This document shows, piece after piece, positions 12,501 to 25,106 of a stretch of DNA of 64,000 nucleotides; position 1 is the stretch's first letter; the number at the start of each line of letters is the position of its first letter. The notes beneath the pieces were generated by a model. That model was not told the origin of the DNA. It was given only the letters and a program-made list of their open reading frames with translations, and searched no databases. A program made the position numbers and the translations under genes. Origin of the DNA: Casuarina equisetifolia (taxonomy: Eukaryota; Streptophyta; Magnoliopsida; Fagales; Casuarinaceae); NCBI GenBank assembly GCA_028551475.1, contig CM052359.1:13703583-13767582 (forward strand), in the 5' to 3' direction.

Positions 12501-15500
12501 ATACCTTGTGGTTTTTTAATCTATCTGTTTTGCTTTTGATCCTCTGCTGTGAGAATTATGAGTTGTGGTAATATTGAGAATCTCTAAACTTGCCAATAAT
12601 GGAAAGAAAGTGCAGACAATAAATAATCTGTATGCAATTTTTTTGAATTTATGAAGCAGTAGTATTGAGCGGCATAGAGCATTCCAATATCATTAGACTT
12701 TAGCTGCAATCGTGCCATCAGTTTAAGGCCTAATTGTTAGATTGTGTGGCTGTCTTTGATGTATTGGACCTTCTGCAATTTAAGTGATTTGTTACTGATG
12801 ACTAGGTGATAATTTGGTGTTAATTGATTGGAAATAACTTTTTTGGAAGTCTAAGGGTAAAGCTATATACACCCACACCTTATGAAAGGACTATTTACTG
12901 AGTCTTATTGAGTTTTTGGGATTCTACATGACCTTTAGCTACACTTGTAAAATGGTTTCAAAGTAGAAGCCCGTTTAAATTGTTCTAATGTGGATATTCT
13001 CAATATTACTCAATTTGCTGTACCCACTGAGGATGGAATGTTTGAAGAATTTAATTCTCTGAAAGGATTATTTTCTAATTTCCCCCATCTCCCTTCTTTC
13101 TTGTTCTTCTGCACACCATTGCCATTGATGAGTTCTGTTCGCAGTTCCTGACCAGCTCTGGGCCTGACCTTTGAACACTGAACCAAATCCCTATTATTTT
13201 ACTTCTAGAAAACAAGAAAGTCCAGAGACGTCCAACCTTTAGTTACCCCTAACCCAAACTGACCTTAATGCGTTATATTTTGCTGCTATTAGCAAAATGC
13301 TGCTACTATTTTTTTTCACAGCTTATCAATTTCTTTCCTCCAAGGAACGCTATGTTCTCTACATATTTGATATACAGACCTCAGTTCTTCCTCCTACATC
13401 CTGAACTTGATTATCACTGTTTCTTCAAATCCTGTTTCACGAAATATTTTTATATTGGTATCTTTTTGAACCTGTCCTACATTAGTAACAAAGATTGTTT
13501 CTAATATGGTTCATTTACAAAATATGTCCTTTGTTGAATAAGGCATTCTACATTAATGGCCTTCTACCAAATGTTAGTTCTCCTTGTAAATAATGATGTC
13601 TGGCAAGGGATAACGGATTCCTTGGTCAATTTGGGGGGAGAAAAAACAAAGAACAAGGTGGAGTCCTGCACCTGGTAATCTGCTGACTTATTTTCACAAA
13701 AGATAAAGACAAAAGGAAAAAAAAAAAATCCAGCCATGATATGCATTGTTCTTAATTCTACTGCAATTTCCTGGGGAAGAAAGAAAAGAAAGTATATCAT
13801 TGTTATGAAGTCAGTTGAGTTTATCTTATTGACTGAAAATATATGTGCAGAGGATTTATATTTGAACTGTTGACCTACTGAAGCATCCTAAAGTCAGTTT
13901 TGCTGCATATATTTGCCTCTTCAAATTATTACCTCATAGATGTATGGTTAATTTCATCGCTTGTTTGCAGGGATGCATTTTTTAAGTATTGGATTGATGG
14001 AAATATGCTGACAATGGATACAGCGACTAAAATATTCGAAATTCTAAGGCAGCCAGAAAGCAAATACCTTACGCAGGTTTGTTTTCTGACTATTTCTCTA
14101 TGTAACCTGTTATTGTATGCCAGTTTTGTCTTCGTTAATTCTTTTCTTCAATGTATGTTCATCTGTGGGACTTGTGCACAGATAGACTTCAAACCTGTTC
14201 TTCTGGAGCTTTTGGCAACACATCCTGGTTTGGAATTCTTACAAAGCACACCTGAGTTTCAAGAAAGATATGGTATGTTGGCAATACTGCATTTATTGCT
14301 AGTTGTTGCATGCAGTATGGAGGCTCTGAATTTTCCTTTCTTTTAGATGAAATTGGTAGTTGTTATTTTATTTATAAAGCAATTAGGCATGCAATTGTTC
14401 ATCACTGATATTATCCAATATGAACTTCTGTCTTAATGGCCCAGCTGAAACTGTCATATACAGAATATTCTACTACATCAACAGATCAGCAAATGGTCGC
14501 CTCACTCTTAGAGAGCTGAAACGAGGAAATCTAATTGCTGCTATGCAACATGCAGATGAGGAAGATGACATCAACAAAGTCATGAGGTTTGTGTACTTGG
14601 GGATTTCTTTATGAAAATGATTATCTCACGGTGACAACACAGTTCTGATATTAGTCTTGACCCAGTATAACGTAAGGAAGTTGTTTGTTATGCTTTCTGT
14701 CATTGCAGGACCTAAACCTTTATTTTTTCACTAATTTGAAGGGTTTACTGATATTACTCTTAAACTAGTATAACGTGAGGAAAATGCTTGTTATGCTTTC
14801 TGTCATTGGAGGACCTAAACCTTGAGTAAACCTCAATGGAGATAGAATGTATTCTGTGTAGCTAAAAGCATTTTCCTTGGAAAAAGAAAAAAAGTTGCAT
14901 TTGGCTTTCTCTTGGGTGGCAAAATCTGAATTGAAAAAGGCTTACATCTTTTGTATATAATATAAATCATCATTAATGTGATTAATGTTGTCTGGTGTTT
15001 TGCTTCTTGATTTCAGGTTCTTCTCTTACGAACATTTTTATGTTATATACTGCAAGTTTTGGGAGCTTGATACAGACCATGACTTCTTGATAGACAAAGA
15101 GAACCTCATCAGATATGGTAACCATGCCCTTACGTACAGGATTGTTGATAGAATATTCTCACAGGTATTGTGTATAATGCTTCCTTACAGACTTTTAAAT
15201 GAGATTTCTTGATACTTAGTAGTATGACAAACAGTTTCCCCCAAAGGGTTTCTACTTTAGTTGTGCTTATGCTTGATATCTATCTTAGGTTCCAAGGAAG
15301 TTTATGAGTAAGGTTGAAGGGAAGATGAGTTATGAAGATTTTGTCTACTTTATGCTGTCAGAGGAAGATAAGTCATCGGAGCCCAGTCTAGAGTATTGGT
15401 ATGTTTTACATTTTTGACTATTTTTGTTCCCTCTTTTGGTAACTAGTATTAATAACCCTGAGTTATTGATTTGCGATTCCTTGAACTTTGTGTTGAGAAA

Positions 15501-16231
15501 ATCCTTACGCATGGCTCATGCTTCCCGGTGAATTATGGTGATTTTATTTGTAAGCAGGCTTCATATTTTCTCTTTTAAATTTATCTTATATAGTTATGTT
15601 TTGCAGGTTCAAATGCATAGATTTGGACGGTAATGGTGTTATTACCCCCAATGAAATGCAATTCTTTTATGAGGAGCAGCTCCATCGAATGGAATGCATG
15701 GCCCTAGAACCTGTGCTATTTGAGGATATTCTGTGTCAGATTGTTGACATGATTGCACCCGAGGTCAAATATTGCTTCACTGAATCTAGGATCATTTTCT
15801 CTTTTATACTTTTCGGAGATGATTTCACTGTTAGAGGTCACATTTTGCTTGCAGAGGGAAGATTATATTACACTACGTGACCTGAAAGTATGCAGACTTT
15901 CAGGAAATGTTTTCAATATTCTTTTCAATCTTAATAAGTTCATGGCCTTTGAAAGTCGAGATCCATTTCTCATCCGTCAGGTAAATTTGATTGGTTTTCT
16001 TGGCCCCTGATGATTTCATAAAAGATTGAAATTGCAGTAGTTTATCTCTCTGGAATAATAACAGCCTTGCTGCCATTTGTTTTTGAACAGGAGCGTGAAG
16101 ACCCAACTTTGACAGAGTGGGACCGCTTTGCACATAGAGAGTACATTAGGCTTTCAATGGAAGAAGATGGTGAAGATGTCTCTAATGGAAGTGCGGAAGT
16201 TTGGGATGAGTCACTTGAAGCTCCTTTTTGA
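9568..16231 (+). CDS. Protein phosphatase 2A regulatory subunit B'' (EF-hand type)
   Basis: B'' subunits bind the PP2A scaffold and catalytic subunits, steer substrate choice and sense calcium through EF hands. Twelve exons join in frame: 9568-9720, 11463-11705, 11836-11941, 12082-12181, 13971-14076, 14182-14272, 14445-14586, 15017-15164, 15289-15398, 15607-15763, 15855-15980, 16091-16231. Total 1623 nt, 540 aa, the usual size for plant B''. All introns are GT-AG. Landmarks: a Ser/Pro-rich low-complexity stretch (about residues 75-120), then [10 protein letters not shown] (from 133), an EF-hand loop at 332-343 ([12 protein letters not shown]) and a second at 405-416 ([12 protein letters not shown]), both with good calcium ligands, and an acidic tail ending EAPF. 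An in-frame TAG at 9547-9549 supports the start. Intron 1 is 1.7 kb. I judge it intact. Paralogue (alpha or beta type) not determined. Confidence 0.95.
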
Positions 16232-18249
16232 GTGATATAAGGTCAGTTTCAGCTTGGTTCCCTAGTTAGCAAAATTGTGTATTGCTATGGCTGCAATTGA
16301 CTTGTGGATCTCGTTTTTATTAGTCAGATCGATTTGTCTTTGAAATTGCATTGAGTTTTGAATTTGACAAGCTTCTGCGCTTCCTTGAGTAGATGAGAAT
16401 ATAGCAGCAGAAGTTTTTACATCTAAGCTTTACACCTAAGTTTCCTTCACAATGGGACACTTGGCACTGTTCGACTAGTGGAGGTTCCATTGCTACACAG
16501 AGGCCATTGAAAACACTTCATCAAAAAGAATAGAAGTCATGGTTGATGCTATAGGACCATTCATCTTGACAAGTATATCAGATACATTTATGTATTGACA
16601 TAGACCTAGTCATTGACCTCCTGTTTGAAGCTTGCAGAGGATGATAGGAACCTAGCATGGAATTTGGTTTCTTAAGCTTTGCGACTTTCTCATTGTTATG
16701 GAGGTCCAGAAAAAAGTTCTAGTTGGATGATAATGGACAATTTCATTGCAAAACGTTTAGCTTCTGCTGCATGTACTCTCAGAGAATTTACTACCTTTTT
16801 GAATCTTAGATTCTTTCTTAAGCAGCATGATTTGCCCATTGTTTCTGAGATCTAGATTGAGCCTATGTTGTTAGCTGAACCACAAATGTTGCTCGTAAAA
16901 ATTGCCAGTGCTTAGAAACAAGCCTCCATAACTAAAATTATTCTTTGTTGTTGTACATACTTAGTTGTATTTAAAGGCTTTCTTGCTCCACAGCTGCCTA
17001 TATGTTTTGTTGAGTTTTGATCATGGAATGAAGAGACACTGGAGATACACATGTGAAACTTACGAGGGACCGCAAACCTTACGCGATAAACTTCGAGCTG
17101 TCAAATATTATTTGACTTCATGAAATGGAAGTCAGCTGCAGAGTGCTAGATCGATTTGCTTCTTTGGAACGAAATGGTTAGTCATCACTCGGATAACAAC
17201 AGATCATGCTATTGTTGCTGAAGAACTCATTTTGTTTCCAGGAAATCAGCTCCATTGCTGGTTACTTAGTATCTTGCCTTTGCTCTCCTCGGGCATGGAT
17301 GGCTGCTTTAAGCTTCTAGTGGCTGATCATGTTGCTTAATGCTCTCTATATTGGTCCCTCTTCCCTCTTCACCCTCTTCACCCTCTCCTATAGCTTGTTT
17401 TTATTTTCATTGTATTTTTATTTAAATATAACATTTTAATAGAAGAAACTGTAGAAACTGTGACAGCGTAGGATGGTTTTTGGGTTCTTCTCAATGTTGT
17501 AGGAAACCCAAATAGTATATTTGTGTTTATCATCCTTGTGATACCATGTCCATTGATGATGTTTACCAAATCTAAAATTCTCCTAGCCTACAGTGTCAAG
17601 TTAGATCTGTTAATGGCTGGCTGTGGCCATAGTTATTAAATATTTGAAGGAACAATAATCTGCGCTTTCAAAAACAATTTCCCCTCCCCCCCCTTTTTTT
17701 AATGTACTCTGAAACCATAAGTTTAAGGAAAATGTTTATAATTTGCATGATAAACTTCTGCCCAATTTTTGAGACTCGAATGAGCTTCCTTCAACCACTT
17801 GGAATTAGTCTCCTCACCATGAGGTTTAAAATTGCAATTTAAAGTACAAATGCTTCAGATTGTGATTTGGGGATAAGAAGCTTTCATCGACTTCATCCAA
17901 AGGAAGAGAAACCAAAAGCTTATTCCACATAATACTTTTAATAGTCAGTTGACTGGGGAAAGCTTGTTGCAGTCATTAGGAGTGCAGCTTAATTGGCGAT
18001 GCTTGAATACGAACCATCTTGTCTTCTTGCATACATGACTCCGCAAAGTCGGATGTTGCAATCTTTGGACAATGATCATGGTGCGAAGTCAAATGGAAGA
18101 ATTATGAAACCTTTCTTATCAAAAGCAAAAAGGAAAAAGCTGAAACATTTCCACCAACCTTGCTAATCCAATAGAAGTAAAACTAAGTTGGCTATAAAAT
18201 GAGAGCATAGCATAAATGTTTTGTTATTGTTATGGATGTTCAGTTATAT
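16232..18249 (+). other. 3' untranslated and downstream DNA of the PP2A B'' gene
   Basis: No second gene seen. The first several hundred bases after the stop are probably 3' UTR. Runs such as CCCCTCCCCCCCCTTTTTTT (near 17681) mark simple sequence. Possible transcript ends cannot be fixed. Confidence 0.4.
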
Positions 18250-19710
18250 TGATGTGGACACGTCCAAAGCCCAAGTTGATGAGAAAACCCAAGTTCTGTT
18301 GATTCCTTTAACAAAAAAATTAAGGCTACAATGTAATTTATTAGATCTAAGCCCAAACAAAAGAAGGCATCATTGTGGTGGTGGTGGAGTAGAGTTTATG
18401 GGTTGTTTGTTGTGGCAAGCACTACTGAAGTAAGAGTTGGAGCTTTTGGAATTTAGCATTCATCTTCTCAAATTCATTCTTTTGCACCATATGTGCCACT
18501 TGTCATGGTGGAATGGGTGAGGATGAACATGAAAAACCATCTGTTTTTTGAGACATGGTGATCCTATAAAACATAGTGAGATTAATGAGATAAAGAGATC
18601 TATTAGAACAACTCACTCATCAAAATTGGACTATGATTACCACTTGATGTGTTTTGTGATGGGCAATGGAGTGAACTATGGATTATAGAGAGACTAGAAT
18701 AAAATAACAACTAGAATTTTAAAAATTTAGAGTGCTGGAAAGGTAAAGACTAAAAGATAAATTATTGAAATGTAAAGATAGTAATTCAAGTATAAGAATA
18801 AAATGATTGGAATGTAAAAAGTTAGAAAGTAAGAACACAAAATTTAAAAGGCAAAGTTGGATAGAATGAAATTTCTTTTTGTCTCAAAAGGTTTTGCTTA
18901 CAATTGAAATAACAATATTTTTAAATAGACAGTTAAACCTAATCCTAGAAGGATCATAGTAAATTATGATCCTTAAAATCAAGGAATATAAAATCCAAAC
19001 AAATCAAGATCCTAAAAAATTAGGGATAGAATGTCAACAAATTAGAGATAGGATTCCAACAAATTAAAAACCTTAGAAACAACAAGAATCTAACAAGTAT
19101 GAAAATCCCAAATAAATTAGACTTCTTTTGTTTGGGCTTGGATCCAATAAATTACATTGTAGACTTAATTTTTTTGTCAAAGGAATCAACAAAACTTGGG
19201 TACTTTGCAAGTACCAGTAAAAGAACAACCATAATCACTACAAGGAAGACTATGATATATGGATAAAAAGGTGATATGGGAGAGAAGCTTCACTGAAGAA
19301 AGCTATAGAACTTGTTCAAGTACAAAAAGGCAAGTACAAAAAGGCAAAGTTGAATAGAACGAAATTCTTTCTACTCTCAAAATGTTTTACTTACAATTGA
19401 AATAACAATATAGTTTTTGCTTATAACTAAAATAACAATGTAGGTTCTACTTACAACTAAAATAACAATATTTTTAAATAGATAGCTAAACCTAATCCTA
19501 GAAAGATTAGGAATCCTTAAAACCTAATTCTGGAAGGATTCTAGTAAATTAAAATTCCTAAAATTAAGGGAAAAAAATCAAGATCCCAACAAATCAGAGA
19601 TAGGATGCTAACAAATTAGGGATAGGATCCTAACAAATTAAATACCTTAGAAACAACAAGAATTTGAATTACATTGTAGCCCTAATTTTTTTGTCAAAGG
19701 AATCAACAAA
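18250..19710. repeat. Rearranged LTR fragments (TGATG...CATCA family) in opposite orientations
   Basis: At 18250 TGATGTGGACAC matches the 5' start of the family, plus orientation. From 18645 to about 19201 the sequence is the same kind of LTR in minus orientation (GCTAAACC-like TAATCCTAGAAGGAT segment). 18287-18366 and 19122-19201 are inverted copies of about 80 bp with few mismatches. A second partial minus copy (about 19342-19710) repeats 18859-19198 in direct orientation. It includes a roughly 29-bp unit (TTACAA.TGAAATAACAAT) repeated three times near 19385-19470. No coding content. Confidence 0.75.
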
Positions 19711-21150
19711 ACTTAGGTTTGTCTCTACTTTTCGAATTGGCTTCGACCAATCTTGCAGCAAAAATGGCCGACACTTCCATCCTCATTCCTTGTCTTCCCA
19801 CTCCTTTGACGCCTAAGAAAGTGTTGAGACCCATGATCGTGCTAGGGGTTTGGGCACAAACACTAGTTATAGTTTAGGTAAAAAGGGGTTAAGTTAGCGT
19901 TAAGCTTTAGGGTTTTTGGCACAATAGCTGAATTTTTCATATTTAATATTTAGAACCAACCTTCTTTTTTAAGTTCGAATTACGGAAGAGATAATTTGTG
20001 AAAAAGGACTACGTAATACATAAACATCACAAGTGAGGCCAAATGAGTAAATAAATGTCACTGGTGGGGCTAGAGTAGAACCACATGGAGTGGATCGCCT
20101 TGGACATCATAGTATAGCATAGTGATTTGTCATGACCCTAGACCATGGCAGAAGTATGTGTATGTTGGGGCCAGATATTGGTTTTGGTTTAAGAGAGATG
20201 AAACTTAATTAGCCGTAAGTTGTGTACTATCGGAATGATGATTGAATTCTTAACAGAAAGCCGCCAAACTGAGGCCACCGGATGCCACCTTGCTCTGCGA
20301 TGTCCCTCAACCAAACCCCATATCATAACTTTTAGGTGCTTCTCTTTTTGCATTCTAAGTCCGAGAATGTTGCTATTTTCCAAGGATTTGAATTCCTAGC
20401 ATGAGAATGTCACTGTTTTCCCAGAACCTTTAGAGGCATTAGATTAGATTAGATTAGCAATATTTTTTGTTTGATATTGCTTTTTTTCTTTTTTTCTTTC
20501 TTTCTCTTGTAGTGCTAAGACCCAACTGTTAGAATAGTTAAATGAGAGTTTAAATCAAAAGGCATTCAACTCCCTCGTTGTAGTGGTTTACCGGAATGGT
20601 TGTCTAGAATAAAACCTCAAAGTGGTTGCTGGGCAGTAACAAGTCTATCATAAACCATTTTCCTAGTCTATCCACCAGAACAATTCCTTAACAATATTCT
20701 TTTTTTTATCAAAAGCTATCAAGTAAAGGCAAACCGAAGCACAGAAAGACACCGTTTTTTGGTCAATGCAGAGTTGGAAATTACTATGAAGTTACATTCC
20801 TGGGCCCCGGCTATGAAGCACAAGGCATGGATGCAGTGGAGATTAAAGTAAAATGCCTATAAAGTCAGTCGACTGAAGCTTCTACGTGGCTTATTTTCTA
20901 AGGCACATAGAATTTTCTACTTTTTTAGAAAAGACTCGGAAACAAAAGAACAAAAAATAAATATAAAATGAAGTCATCGTGGAACCTGTTAAGTATGGGA
21001 TAAAAACTAAGGTCAATTAAAGACAACTATGATTGGCATCATCCAATTCAGTCCAAGTACTAAGCTTTTAGGTGCGGAAAACAATGTGATCTTCACAGAA
21101 AGGACCCATAATTATATGATCCATTTCAGTCAAAAATTTGACGGGGACTT
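19711..21150. other. Intergenic DNA without a recognised gene
   Basis: Only short frames with no recognisable domain. A short GATTA tandem (AGATTAGATTAGATTAG) lies near 20440-20456. No RNA gene recognised. Confidence 0.4.
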
Positions 21151-21990
21151 CGAACCAGAGATTCTATTGGCAAATTTGGGACATAATAGGTCCCAAAAAA
21201 CTTAATAACACTGCGGTACTTGATAGGAAAAACAACGTATAAAGTTTCTCACTTTGATTGAACTTGTGAGGATATACTAAAACACCAACGATGTATTTGA
21301 ATCGCAAGTAAAATAAGTAAATCACAATCAACACAAAAGAATCTCTACGTGGAAAACTCCTCCAATGTGAAAGATAAAAACCACGGGACCGATTACGGAA
21401 TCTACCCAAATCTCCACTATATAAATTGTTAGGTTACAACCCAATCAAGTTCTTAACAATAGTAATAGGACTAAGATTTATTGATTCAACAATAATAGAA
21501 TCACCAATTAATATTGAAAAACAAGTTGTAAATAACAACTTAACCAAGAAAAGTTGGAGAAATAGTATCCAAATTTTTTATCACAATCTGCTGACTTAAA
21601 GAGTTCCAAATGACGATCCAACCGTTTACAATGAAGAACACCCAATCTCAAACTTGTTGACAAAAATTCAGCTCAATCGGACCACGGATCGACCTTGATC
21701 AAACGTTTGATCAACTATTGTACAAGGTCTCTAATTCCTGCGAAATTCTGCTCTTTTTTTTTTTTTTTTTTTACAGCCACTCAATTCTAAAAAAAAAACC
21801 CTATATTTTTCTTTTTAAACTTTAGGACCACATTACCCTAATTGGACCCAATAATAAGTCCCTGAATATGGGCTGGACCAACCCAATAGTACTTAACTAT
21901 ATAAACAAATAAGTATTTCTTAAATCTCTTGGCACATAGCACCTAGTATGTCAAGGGAACTCAATTGTTAAGTCCTTTTCTACTACAACA
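21151..21990. repeat. LTR-like block of copia type, tentative
   Basis: It contains a stretch resembling the non-coding part of plant copia LTRs: an ACACAAAAGAATCTCTACGT segment followed by GGAAAACTCC and ACCACGGGACCGATTACGG. It also has a long poly-T run (21753-21772). Ends and target duplication were not found, so the extent is approximate. Confidence 0.35.
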
Positions 21991-23110
21991 ATTCTGACCT
22001 CGTAGCCTCACTTTGTCCTGGGATGTCAAGGAGTCTTTGTTAGTTATAGTAAGTGGCACACTACTTTTTGTATATGTAATGAAGAAGTACAGTAAAGATT
22101 ATAGGACTCACCAATAAATGTAAAGAAAAAAAGTTTCAGGGTCGGGGTGTCTGTTAACAAAAATGGGAGATCCTTGGTTACTGCATGACATACTGTTATT
22201 ATTTGCTTGCAAACAACACTTCTTTTCCATTGGTAATAAATGCTCATCTCTTTGACAAGGGATCTATTGTTTAAATGAAAGGCCAAAAGATAACGCTCTT
22301 ACATTATCAATGACATGCTAAGAAAGAAATACTATTTGCATAACACCTGTTGGATAGCGATATAGATTTTTAGTATTGCACAAAATTTTCTTCAATTATA
22401 TTGTTTTTGAGCTACTAATTTAGTTTGATGGATGCTAATTGTTGCACGGCTCTTGGGAATAGGGTCCTAAGTTTGCAGAAACTTGCAATTTTACAACACT
22501 TATGGATCGTTACTACAAAATACTTTTTTTTTTTTTTTTTCACTTAATCCAAACAACATTCAACCTATGATCCATTCATGTTGCGTGCATGAAGCCCTAT
22601 CCGACGAAGTATCGCTTTGTCTACCACGAATAAATCTATACAGGTTGAAGTTTTATAGAAGTTCGTTATAACACATTTCACCGTGATAATGTTGGTTTGT
22701 AGACTTTGAATTTCATTCTCTCACTGTCATTCACGGCATATTAAATTATACCGAAACATCTAATAACTTGAAGATATGTGTAAAGGATCCTATCCACTAC
22801 TGTAGCATTAACTGTAGCATAGTCAATAATTTTTTCTGCCTTTCCATAATGTTCACAATGCACTGCACAAATTATTGAACAAATACAAATACATGAAGCT
22901 TGTTAGAATATTATCACACTAGGATATTTTTTTAAAGAAATAAAGATGATATTCTAATAAATTATATTAATAATATCAAGGTTAGATAGTATAATCAAAT
23001 CTTGTAGGATTACAAAGGGTAGGGTATAAACTTGACCCTTATAAAATAGATTTATCGTAGCAAGTGTTACAATCTAAACAATTAAAACAAACAAAACAAA
23101 CCTAAATATT
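21991..23110. other. Intergenic DNA; possible short LTR-like segment at its right end
   Basis: No gene recognised. From 22900 a TGTTAGAATATTATCACACT start resembles copia LTR termini, but no partner or target duplication was found. A poly-T run lies at 22525-22541. Confidence 0.35.
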
Positions 23111-23153
23111 ACAAAGAGTAGCTTTTAGGCTTAATCCTATGGAGGCCTGTAAT

Positions 23154-23360
23154 TTAGAACTCTTGGAATTCATTCCAAAATGAGCACGATAATGAGCTCA
23201 ATTGATCTACAATAGGCACATTTTGGACTTGGTGGCCAAACTTTGCTAGTATATCCGCTATTGAATTCCCTTCCTTGTATACATATTTAATGATACTACG
23301 AGGAGGGAGCAATCTAACACATTGGCAAATAAAATATTCCAAGTGCCATGGTGGTACCAC
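23154..23360 (-). pseudogene. RNase H-domain remnant, LINE or reverse-transcriptase-like
   Basis: The minus frame contains YVYKEGNSIADILAKFG, the end of the plant RVT_3/RNase H-like domain (HV.RE.N..AD.LA..G pattern) found in non-LTR retrotransposons and in derived gene fragments. The conserved catalytic start of the domain is absent, so this is a 5'-truncated piece. The stop after EFQEF is at the natural end of such domains. Confidence 0.7.
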
Positions 23361-24188
23361 ACTTGGATTTAACTAAGTGAAAAAATAATATTAACAATAT
23401 ATATTTGCACCTATATTTAAAGTGTAATGAGTTTTTATTTTTATTTTTTATGTATCATTGGTAATTCAAATTTATGATTTATTTCATTGCAAATCTTACT
23501 TATTTTTGTTGAGGTACCTTTCAACGTGATACATAATAAAAGATAAAAAAAGAAAAATAATTTATTGTAATCACTAGTGCTCCTACTTTATAAATTATGC
23601 TACATTCTCATGGTTTAATGTTTTCATTCACTAAATCCTATATAAATGAAAGACATCTATGTTGACCTAAAGTTCAACAAAATCTTTATCACTTGGCACC
23701 TTTCAATGCATTTTATTTGGTTTACTAGAGGCTTATAAGATTGGTATTGATGACCATGTTGATTGGGTAGAAATTGTTGAGTTTGGGCCAAGAGTTTTTA
23801 TACTAGAAAATGCATGTTAGGATTTGACTCTAGGTGTCTTGCATGCATTGCAAGGTAATAATCACCATAAATATCACCTTATGTGCAATGGTGATTGGAG
23901 TCTTTGGTCCAACACATCCTTTAAGAACTTTGTATAATTTGACATCACTTCTAATGTTGTTGATTTGGGAAGATGAGAAGAAAAATAAAAGCTCCATTAG
24001 ATGCATTCCCATCATGACTTCTAATCCCACCACATCAAAAGTTGTATAGATCACACCTATCTCACATCCACATTGTTAGCACAAGCTTTGAACATCCATA
24101 AAGCAAAATCAACATGCCTTTCATTGTACATTTCACAAAGTTATCTTCAAAAAAAATTAAATGCTAAATAATTGAAACATAAACACGT
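23361..24188. other. Intergenic DNA left of the gypsy element
   Basis: AT-rich, no gene recognised. The last five bases, CACGT (24184-24188), are the left target-site duplication of the gypsy element. Confidence 0.5.
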
Positions 24189-24734
24189 TAATGTGGGCTA
24201 GTACCATGACACCTCATTGGGTCCTGATAGTGTGGGGAGCACTATGCATTGTTGGTAATGTGTAGGAACTTTGGAATAAATTTGTGGGGAGTCTCGGCAT
24301 GTATGGTGACATATGGTACCCTATTTTGTGTAATGTAGAAACGTTGAATGGTTGGTAAGCTAAGCTAGGGTGTGGAAGACTTTATAGGATAGGTCTTGTT
24401 TCATGTGATGTAAAAGCATTGAATGGAAGGTAAGTTAAGATATGATATGGTGGTAGCTATGAGATAGGTACATAGGTTGAGTAAAAAATCTAGGGACACA
24501 CAATCTAGCATAGTTGTAAGGCCACTAATCAACTTTGCTCTTCTAAGAGAGAGTGAAACATAATGAAAGGTAAGAAAATTGCAACCAACTTGTTTGAATT
24601 GGGAGGTTGACTTCTTTGAAAAGCCATTCACTCATAAGCGACCATAGCTAAGAAAAAGCATTTCACAAAGTTGTCCTTTTTGGAATAGCCTTTGAATAAG
24701 CCATAAACATGTTCACAAAAACTAGCTCACATCA
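24189..24734 (+). repeat. Gypsy 5' LTR
   Basis: 546 bp, matching 41747-42392 through segments such as GCATGTATGGTGACATATGG and AATGTAGAAA.GTTGAATGG. The start reads TAATGTGGGC where the right LTR has TGATGTGGGC. A primer-binding-like TTGGCATCAGAG follows at 24737. Confidence 0.88.
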
Positions 24735-24748
24735 AATTGGCATCAGAG

Positions 24749-25106
24749 ATGGTGCTTGATGATCACATTGCACGACTTAAAGAAGAGATGGAGAAAAGAT
24801 ATCATGATATTACCAAAAGTATGCAACAAATGATGGAAGTTGTTCTAAGCAAGCTTGAAGGCATAGGGTCTAAAACCTATAGAGAGGAGGGTGAAGGCTT
24901 TGCTAGCAAGGGGAAAGGGAAAGTAATCAACTCTAACTAGTTGGAAAATAGAATAAGAACCATAAGGACTAACTTCCCAAAGTACTATGGGGATGATGAT
25001 CTTATAGGCTAGAATTGTAAGGCGGATCAATTTTCAATTTCCACTAGATAATCGAAGAAGTTTAGGTACTAATGGCCACCTGGAATTTAGAGGAAGAGGT
25101 GTAGAT
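24749..25106 (+). pseudogene. Gypsy gag, 5' part
   Basis: The ATG at 24749 opens a frame MVLDDHIARLKEEMEKRYHD that is coiled-coil-like and highly charged, typical of chromovirus gag starts. After a stop near 24940 the capsid start FPKYYGDDDL is still legible, followed by a WNC.ADQFF-like piece. The copia B insertion interrupts it at 25106. It continues at 33545. Confidence 0.7.
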
